DNA of 64,000 nucleotides, taken from assembly GCA_024449915.1 (NCBI GenBank), contig JAMZAV010000024.1, positions 434,001 through 498,000 of the forward strand. Direction: 5' to 3'. Source of the stretch: Sweltsa coloradensis (Eukaryota > Arthropoda > Insecta > Plecoptera > Chloroperlidae). The position numbers and the translations under genes were made by a program. Of this stretch, positions 46,933 through 55,600 are shown piece after piece. A model generated the notes under the pieces. It ran no database searches. It was given only the letters and a program-made list of their open reading frames with translations, and was not told the DNA's origin. Position 1 is the stretch's first letter; each line of letters opens with the position of its first letter.

Positions 46933-47085
46933 TTATTAGTGTGACGTCACGGCCCCATTATAAACCACTGCCCGACTCCAACAATCGTCGATACGGCTAT
47001 GTGATTGGTCGGCAAGGGATGGGCTCGGATTGGTCAAGTTTGTTTGGAGTCGGCTCTGACGTCACCACTAATAGTGTATTGGGGA
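46933..47085 (+). promoter_or_regulatory. CRE-bearing foldback repeat, possible promoter of the ZnF-UBP gene
   Basis: Inverted arms TATTAGTGTGACGTCAC...CGACTCCAA and TTGGAGTCGG...TGACGTCACCACTAATA enclose a centre. Each arm holds a perfect CRE palindrome TGACGTCA (46942-46949, 47057-47064). Between them are two inverted CCAAT boxes (ATTGG at 47004 and 47029) and a TATAAA at 46959-46964. The coding start lies at 47397, and a plausible 5'-UTR splice acceptor is at 47326-47327. A related copy sits at 11644-11740, so the sequence is a repeat that may have been adopted as promoter. Promoter function is inference. Confidence 0.45.
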
Positions 47086-47396
47086 GATGTGTTTATAACG
47101 GCTGTCGAAAAAAGAACTGGGCCTTATTTTGCCCGTATCTGCAGAGTGCAGAATACACCTAAAACAGAGAAAGAACTTGCCCAAAAGCGCACGCATGTAA
47201 TGGCACGGGCCACAGTTGTGTTGAAGCGTTTATTCTGGTGTACTTGTAATGGCTAACCCACGGACACAAAGTAGGCCCTACTGTACATGTATGTCTTATT
47301 TAATGGTTCTTATTTCTGTGTTTCCAGGCTTGCTGACGGATGATCTAGTCAGATCATAGACAAATAATCTCTCTAGTGCTCAAACTTGTTTTAGTG

Positions 47397-47448
47397 ATGG
47401 GAGACGAAAATCCAGAGAAAACTTCGACCACTCATAAAGATCCTGAAG
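47397..47448 (+). CDS. ZnF-UBP gene, first coding exon
   Basis: ATG GGA GAC opens 17 codons (MGDENPEKTSTTHKDPE) ending in phase 1 before GTACCT. The leftover G joins AT of the next exon to make Asp. The preceding base context GTGATGG is a fair Kozak site. No upstream in-frame exon was found. Confidence 0.65.
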
Positions 47449-49993
47449 GTACCTGATTGGCCTGCCCACATAGGCCGCCTACCTGAATTTATTTTGACAT
47501 TTAAAAAATATATATATTTAAGTACCAGTAGGCCTATTTTTTTTTAGGTAAATAGGCCTACTTGTAAAGTGACAGTAAATTTAAATATTGTGCACTAATA
47601 TGCCTATCACATTTTCATTTGTGATGTAGGTAGGGCCTCGCTTTCCATGCCCCTGTCCGTGGTACTACATTCAACGTTGCTACATTTATTTTGAATTCAA
47701 GATTTTGTTGGCACATTTAGGGTATTTTATAAGTAATGTAATGTATTATCTAATACAACCCAGTGAACTCACAGTTGCCACAAAGCAAGTTGGATACCAA
47801 ATTTTATGCTGATGCCGCGGACAAAATGTTTTTACGTGCTTTTTCATCATCAGTTTGGAAGGTTTGGCAACAGTGTAAATATAGAGTTCACTTAAACTTA
47901 AAAATAATGTTATTAATATTTGGGATGAAGCATTTAGCACGGGTTAATCGCCTATTCAATGCTGACGGGAGAGAACCGGACAATGCTCACTTTGGTTCCC
48001 TATTGCCGTAGCCAGTTCCCGCGACGTGTTCGCACACCCACTCATTCAATGTGTTCATTCATTAATTAATTAATTAATTAATTTATTTATTCATGAATTG
48101 GCCACATACAGCATTTTCTGCCATTTTAGAGTGACCAGTGATCACTGATGTATGATGATGAAGAAGGGAGGAGGGGAAACCCGATACCGGAAAGTAGCCT
48201 ACTCCTTTAAAAATCAGTGGCATGTTGGCTAGCAAGTGGGATATCTTAGTGTTGTATTTATTTGCGATTGTGATCAAATACATGTAGGCCTGAACCAAGA
48301 TAAATTTCAGTGCAAATACTGTTAATCTTTAAAGATACGTTCATTTGATACTTTACGTTGAAAGGTAAATGAATATATTGAAATCAAACGGCCAACCAAA
48401 CATTTTGCAATAATTACAATTAATCACTAGTCGCCACAAACAAATGTTATAATTACGTGCTGAAAACACGTAAAGTACTCCAATCACAGTCTAAGAATTT
48501 AAAAAATTCCGGGGCTTCGCGCCTCGTACCCCAATAGTTGGGCCTTCCCCCCAGGCCCCCATTGTACACAAGCATACAGTACTTTACCCTGGAAAGAGCG
48601 TAATCCCATTTAAATATTTTTCTTCATGAAACCAGTGCAGACCCCCACTGTAAACAGTCACAAGCCGCCACTGCAAATAAGCCTGCATAATGGGCTTTGT
48701 TTTACTTTTATGACAATAAATTTAATATTGTGTTAGGCCTAGACCTATTTATATTACTAGGGAAACACTAATGTCGTTGTAAAACGAGTGAGTGAGCCAA
48801 GTGTTGAGTACCCGAGAACATCCCCTTTCCTCCCATATACCTAAGGCTGGATCTAGCCCAGTATGGGGAATGATACCGGGTACTATACACATGGCTCACT
48901 CACTGGTTTAACAACGACTTTGGCGTTTCCCTAGTAATATCGCTGGCTGTGGCCTTTTTTACATATGAAAAATCTAAACAAATGCTATCGATATTTAAAA
49001 AAATCACATTTTTATTTATTGTAGGTTTAAATCGAATGGATTTAGCTGATTTTGTTAGCAGTTCTCAGTAAACTCGTAGCCCTACCGGATATCTGTTTAA
49101 TATTTCAGCGTAATCTGTTCAGCGATTCGGCTGATTTTCGACTTACAGACAGACCCACATACAGACTCGCAGAATAAGCGCCGTTTGAGTTGAATGGAGA
49201 CACTCGGCCGCTTCGTCCCTCGTTTTAGTATTATTAGGTATTATTTATTCATAGCAATTGTCGTAATAGTTTGCCCCGACTGGGGTTCGAACCCAGAACC
49301 TCCGGCTTAACGTGCCATAGCTCTACCAATTGAGCCACCGGGACACCAGAACAAACCTTTACTCTACTGCTAATTGTTGTGAATGTTGACTTCCATGATT
49401 ATTATTACTAGGAAAACGCTTAAGTCCCGCCACGTTGATGGATGAGCTTTTTAAAGTTTTTAGTTTGCGTGGGATATCTTTACTTTTCCAAGTGCTTTGT
49501 TTTGCTGCCTACGCATTATAGGTGATTGTTGTCAAGTTTCTATTGTTACTTGTCAATTGGTATTATTTACCATAAAAAACTTATATTAAAAGCTTTATTT
49601 CTATGGATTCTGGCTAACTTTTTCAACTTTTTCTTTCAAAAGGTACTACATCACCATAACCTTAATGTCCATGTATAATATGAACGTTGTAGCCCCACCC
49701 GTTTGGTCAGAATTGGCCCAAATGGCACGAAAATATCGCACAAAAAATCAAAAAAAATCGTAAAAGTACGATATTCATGAGAAATATTTCTTCGATTGTA
49801 CCCAAAAACAATACAGCTCTAAGTTCAGAGATTTCGAAGGTCCCTTCAAATTTTCATCAAGATCGGATATGCCGTTTGCCCGGTAGAGAGCAAACAAACA
49901 GACAAAAAACAAACAAAAAAAACAAAAAAAAACAAAAAACGAGATAAATTTTTTGGGGGTCAGTGAAATTGAAGTCTTCGTTTGGCTCATCCA

Positions 49994-50064
<71 letters not shown>

Positions 50065-52546
50065 GTATTATTATTTATTATTATATTAGCACTCTTGTCA
50101 GTTTTTTGTAAAAATCTTGGAGCGTTGTGTGGCCGACAAGTTGTCTGCTTGTTTGGAAAAATTTAAAATCATTGATAAACTGTAATATGGTTTCCAAAAA
50201 GGTAAAAGCACTAGTGATTTGCTTATCAAGTTCTCAGATTTTGTTAACACATAATTAAATGATACCATGCATGTAGGCCTAGTAGCTTTATTTATAGATT
50301 TTTCAAAAGCATTCGATACATTAAACGGTAAACCATAGTAAGTTATTAAATATGCTTGAAAATGTTGGTATTGGGGCAAAATTTTCAAGTGGCTTTCCAG
50401 TTTCTTAACAGATAGGAAACTTTTAGTCAAAATAGGGGAGTGTCTCAGTCAAGAAAGAGAGATTGTGACATATTAGGGCCGTTATTATATCTTATTTATG
50501 TAAACAATATATGACTAAGTGTATGAAAAATTGTACCGTTTTTATGTCTGCTGATGACACTGTCCTGTTGTTTGCCCACAAGATCTTATCTATAGCGGAA
50601 TTGAAGCTACAGCAGGATTTCACGCAATTATTAATGTGGACACACGATAATAATCTCATAATCAATGCGAGCAAAACCAAGATGTTACATATTTGTTCCC
50701 CTCTGAACCATAACCGGCAGCAACCTATTCAAATATTGTTTCACTCTAGTGAGTGCCTACATGGTATGGTTGTTGGAGAAAACTGTTCAAACTGTGTCGT
50801 ATTTATTGAGAGTGTTGATAGCCACAGTGTATTTAGGTAGAACAATCGATAGATTTTTGTCGTGGAGGTCTCACATTATATCCCTGTGTAAACGCTTACC
50901 TTAAGATCTTGTGCATTCCAGCTATTTATGTTGAAATGGTGTTACCTTTCAAACTTTTACGGTCTGTGTACATTGCTATAGCTAAATCTATTATCTCATA
51001 TGGTTTGTTGGCTTGGGGCTCTGCTTCGCTCTCTCACGTGAATTTAATATCCAACCTTCAAAATGCAATGATTAAAACAATTACACCGTGCTTTTTACAA
51101 AATAATGCAAACTACAATAGTATAACCACAGATAATAGAGTACACCACGTAGTGTACTCTGTTATCTGTGGTATAACCACGAAGTTTAACTTTTGTAGTG
51201 TACTACCTTTAGCATACCTGTACAAATATAAATTCATCTTAAAATTTTACTTTAATAGAACCTTTAGCATACCTGTACAAATATAAATTCATCTTAAAAT
51301 TTTACTTTAGTAGAATGTATAATGTTCCGTACGATGGTAGGGGGGTCACGAGGTGGAGAACAAGAGGAAATGAAATTGCATTTTACCTAAGTTAAACAAC
51401 AAATATGGAAAAAGATTAATTTTTTACCTAACACCTGCAATATTCAATAGCCTTCTCATTCAGCTACGACATCTAGATAGAATATCAGCCGTAAAATCAG
51501 AAATTAAAAGTCATTATCTTGAAACTATGCGCATAGAAGACGACAGTTGCTGACCACTACCCCCACCATGGCGCAACATTTTATAATTGTTTGAGTTCAG
51601 TTAAATTGAGTATTATTGTATTGTTCATTCTTGACGTTTGTTATATTCTTGTTCCTTATTCTTTAATTTAATCATTTATGGAGTTCCTACTAAGTTTTTA
51701 TGTACTGATATTGTAATAACTCACACTTATTGCAGATATTTCATGTATATTTTGTATTTATTTAAACTACAGACAAACCTTATCATAAGGCTTTGTGGAA
51801 AGAAGCTTATTTAATTTGTACATGCTGTTATAATATATTGAATAAAAAAAAAAATATATATATAATAGGGAACCACAAGTCTAACGCGGGAAGCGAGTTC
51901 AGTGCATTAGAAGAGAATGTCCCCATAAGAATAGCATTGGGCAATTTTTAAAACGCTTGTATCTTTTGAACGAGAAGTATTTAAGAAATATCATTCACAT
52001 TACGTCATAAACCATTCTTTTCTTTAACTATCACATATAGTAGAATTCTAATACCATGTTTAGAATTTAAATGAGTTCGAGTTTAACAAGGTGATGTTTG
52101 CATTTTTCATCTGCGTCGCGCGCCGATCCTCCGTGATTGGCTGTTGAATCGAAGAAACTAACATGTCGGACAGCCGAGCTCTACGTGCACTTGGATGCTG
52201 TACGTGCAAAGCTGCTCCTCGCTAGTCAGCCGTGCGCATGCGTTGGTTCTCTCTCTCTTTTCTACCGTGCGTCTCTTTCTATTGAATCGCTCCAAAACGC
52301 GAAACATACAAGTGTTTCTAAAACGTTTATTCAAATTCTGTTGCGACTTTTGTAAATTAAATGCATCAAATGTGTCAAAAAAAGAATGGTGATTAACGTA
52401 ATGTGAATTATATTTCTTAAATACTTCTCGTTCAAAAGATACAAGCGTTTTAAAAATTGCCCAATGCTATTCTTATGGGAACATTCTCTTCCAATGCACT
52501 GAACTAGCTTCCCGTGTTCGACTTGTGGTTCCCTATAATAATAAAA

Positions 52547-52600
<54 letters not shown>

Positions 52601-55600
52601 TATTTTCAATATGATATCATTTATCATATTATAGTAATTTGAAATACTTATACTTGGTTGTGTACGTACCATCTATCATAAGTTCATAGTTATTGTTTAC
52701 ATTTAATCACTAAAGATACAAAGAAAATGTGTAAGCAAACCCTAAATTAACATCACCCTACTATATAGAAACATAGGGCCTATACTAAACTCCTACTAAT
52801 CATTAAGTTTATAGTCCTATGTTCTAATAATGCTTCATAAATATTTTTTTTGTACCGGTAGATAAGAATGATGCGAATAATATAGCAGCCGGCTCTTCAG
52901 CCTCTGGCTCTTCTGGCACTACCTCTGCAGCCGGCCCTGAAGCTCAACACACAGCTTCTTCATCTTCAGGCCTCAACCAACCTAATCAGGTTTGTTTTTG
53001 AGCTCATTTTACTTGTCTTAAAAAAGGATGTTACCTTTTAGGCTTTTATCTTCATTAACTCGGACACAGGGAGGAACCAAAACATTTCCAGGTAAAATAC
53101 AAAAATAAGCCTTTTCAGTTTTCGTATAACTTGGTTTCTATCACTATCAGTTATACTATTCTGGGGCAATTTGTGTGCACTGCCTATTTCGCCGCTCTTC
53201 ATTCAAGCGGAATAAGTAGTCTTGTAAACCTGTCAACCCCTAATTCCGCTAGACGCCTCCACAGACTTCGGACAGCGTTGTCGAGAAGGAGGCTCCACTC
53301 CGTTCAACACAATAGAAAAGCAATTTAAATGTGTTGTGTTTGAAGCGAGTTCTATTTGGCAACGTAGAGACACGTGTGTCTTGATGGTGGGTCCAGCATT
53401 TTGACGAAGGTATAATTGGTACATGAGTCGGCCTGTTTGTAAATTTAGTTTCTTTGAGGGAAAAGTAGTGCCCTCAAAATGCTGCGGAAGACTCTACTTT
53501 TTGTTTGACTTTATTGCTATATACTATATAGTGGTTCCAACAAAAGAATGCAGATAGCTTGAAATTGTTTTGAACACATATTTAAGCTTTTTTTCCTGTC
53601 ATCAGCCATTCTTCTTTCTTGCTATCCAGTATAAAATGGCTTCTTTCTCTGACCTGCTCATATCATTGGTCCGGAAGTCAATGTCATTCTGAAGTGTGGC
53701 GTACCTAAAAAGGTGTGCTCTGTCTTGGGATTCGAAATGACATAATTTACAAGTGGCCGGTTCGGTGTTGATATTGAATCTGTTCAGAAGGTGTTGCAGA
53801 ATGTCATGGCCAATTGCAAGTCGGAACTGGTCTGTGCCAGTTTTTGTCTGGCCCTTTTTTGATCTCATCCCACCAAGATTTCATTGTAGCAGCCACACAA
53901 TCCGCCACGGATACAGGGGGGGGGGGCGGTGAGGCGATCGCCCCCCCCATGATTCTTTAAAAATTAAAAAAATGATTTTATTATTTTATTGTGCACGCAC
54001 CAAATGCACTATAAAAACCTGATTTTCAAAATTTTCACCTGCGGCGCTATTTATTTAAAACTCCCAATAAAAATCAACTTTCCTTGATGTTGTCAGAAAT
54101 AATCAGTTTGCCTCTGAAATGTGTCTGCATCAGTGTACTTCGATTTATTAAGTTGTCCTCCTATGTGAATCGTTTTTTAACTAAATAGGATAGACGTTTA
54201 ATTAAGCGAGCGAAGCGAGCGTTTCCATTTGACTCTGCCGGAAAAATTTGTCAGTCGTTTTGTTTTGTTTTTTGTTTTTTTTGGTTTGTATGTCTCGCCA
54301 TAACGTTCGAACGGAGGCTCGGATCGATTTGAAATTTTGACCATCCGCAAGCTTTGTTCTCGATTGAATGCCATTAGTTTTGTGGCAAAATCGTTCAAAA
54401 AGTTAAAAAGTTACATTAAAATTAATCGAAAGTTTTTTTTTTCAAACTAAACGGCGACAAAATCTGAGGTGGCCAAATCATTTAGAATGTCCGTCCGGTC
54501 ACGAATATGTTAATTTTATTTTGATCCGATAAGTAGTGTAAATGGAAATTACATTATAACAAAAGTAACGTTGCCATGGCAACGTACAGACGCGCGAAGT
54601 TTCTAATGCACTGCCACCTAGAAGTAATCAAAATACTTTCGAGGAAGAGTGTATTATTTGTCACCAAAGAGTTTAAATAGTTTTCCCAAGGATTCAAGGT
54701 CCTCTAGATGGTGGTGGATTTTATCCACAAAGTAAAGGCTCACACACGGGTTTACCCAAATACCTTGGCAATAATAAATAATATTGGAAACATGGCCCTG
54801 TGGACAGCGAACGTCGCAAATTTTAAAATTTAAAAGAATGTGCAATGTGGGTGTAGCTATAGCACGTGCTCGCTTATCAACGCGTCCAACTGAGCGTTTC
54901 CTAGTAAATAAATAAAATGATGAATTGAAAATAAGATCAAACGTTTATAATAATATTGCAATCTAGGCCAATGCTGTAAATTGTAAGCTCGACATGACGA
55001 CAAAACAAATTGGTGCACACAAACTACATTGTTTCCGTATTGCATTCCGCCCACCACTTTTTTCTAAAACACACCAAATGCACTCTAAAAACCTGATTTT
55101 CAAAATTTTTGTCTGCGGCGCAATTAATGGGGGGCTCCGCCCCGCATACCCCCCGTGCGTCCGCGCATAGTCCCTTTCCCACGACTGTACATGCACACAC
55201 AAATCGCCCCCCCCATGATTATGTCCTAGATCCGCCACTGGACCAAGGTCATCTCTTTAAAGCATTTCTATGCGTTTTAAGATTACATTTCTGACCGAGA
55301 ATAGCTATAGTTAAAACCCACATTATTCAAGCTGGGAATGGGATATATAAAGAAACTTCATCAACAGAAAATTTATGAACAACTTTGTGATGATAAAGGA
55401 AGCATCAACAGGTAAAGAAATTATAAATTATTAGCAAGTTTGATTTTTTACTGTTTGTATGTATGTATTCGTGGTGGTGTCATCGACTAGACGTTAAGCA
55501 ATATCCAATCAATCGACCGACGTCCCTACATCCTCAGAGTCACTCATTTTTCGAGCCGCTGAGCGTGAATACAACAAACTTGACTGGTGGGGAACAAGGT

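Larger units (their letters stand above)
50101..51530 (+). pseudogene. LINE reverse transcriptase remnant (CR1/Jockey-like)
   Basis: Plus-strand frames give KILERCVADKLSACLEKF, then YGFQKGKSTSDLL, LFIDFSKAFDTLN and SADDTVLLFA. These are the order and spacing of non-LTR reverse transcriptase blocks, including the (Y)ADD catalytic motif, here with Ser in place of Tyr before ADD. Stops and frameshifts occur between blocks, and the endonuclease is missing. A C-terminal part (SIISYGLLAWGSAS) continues to about 51286. A 55-bp tandem duplication and an inverted duplication disrupt it further. The untranslated tail seems to end in the A-rich tract near 51842-51855. It lies in the large first coding intron of the ZnF-UBP gene. 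Confidence 0.85.
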
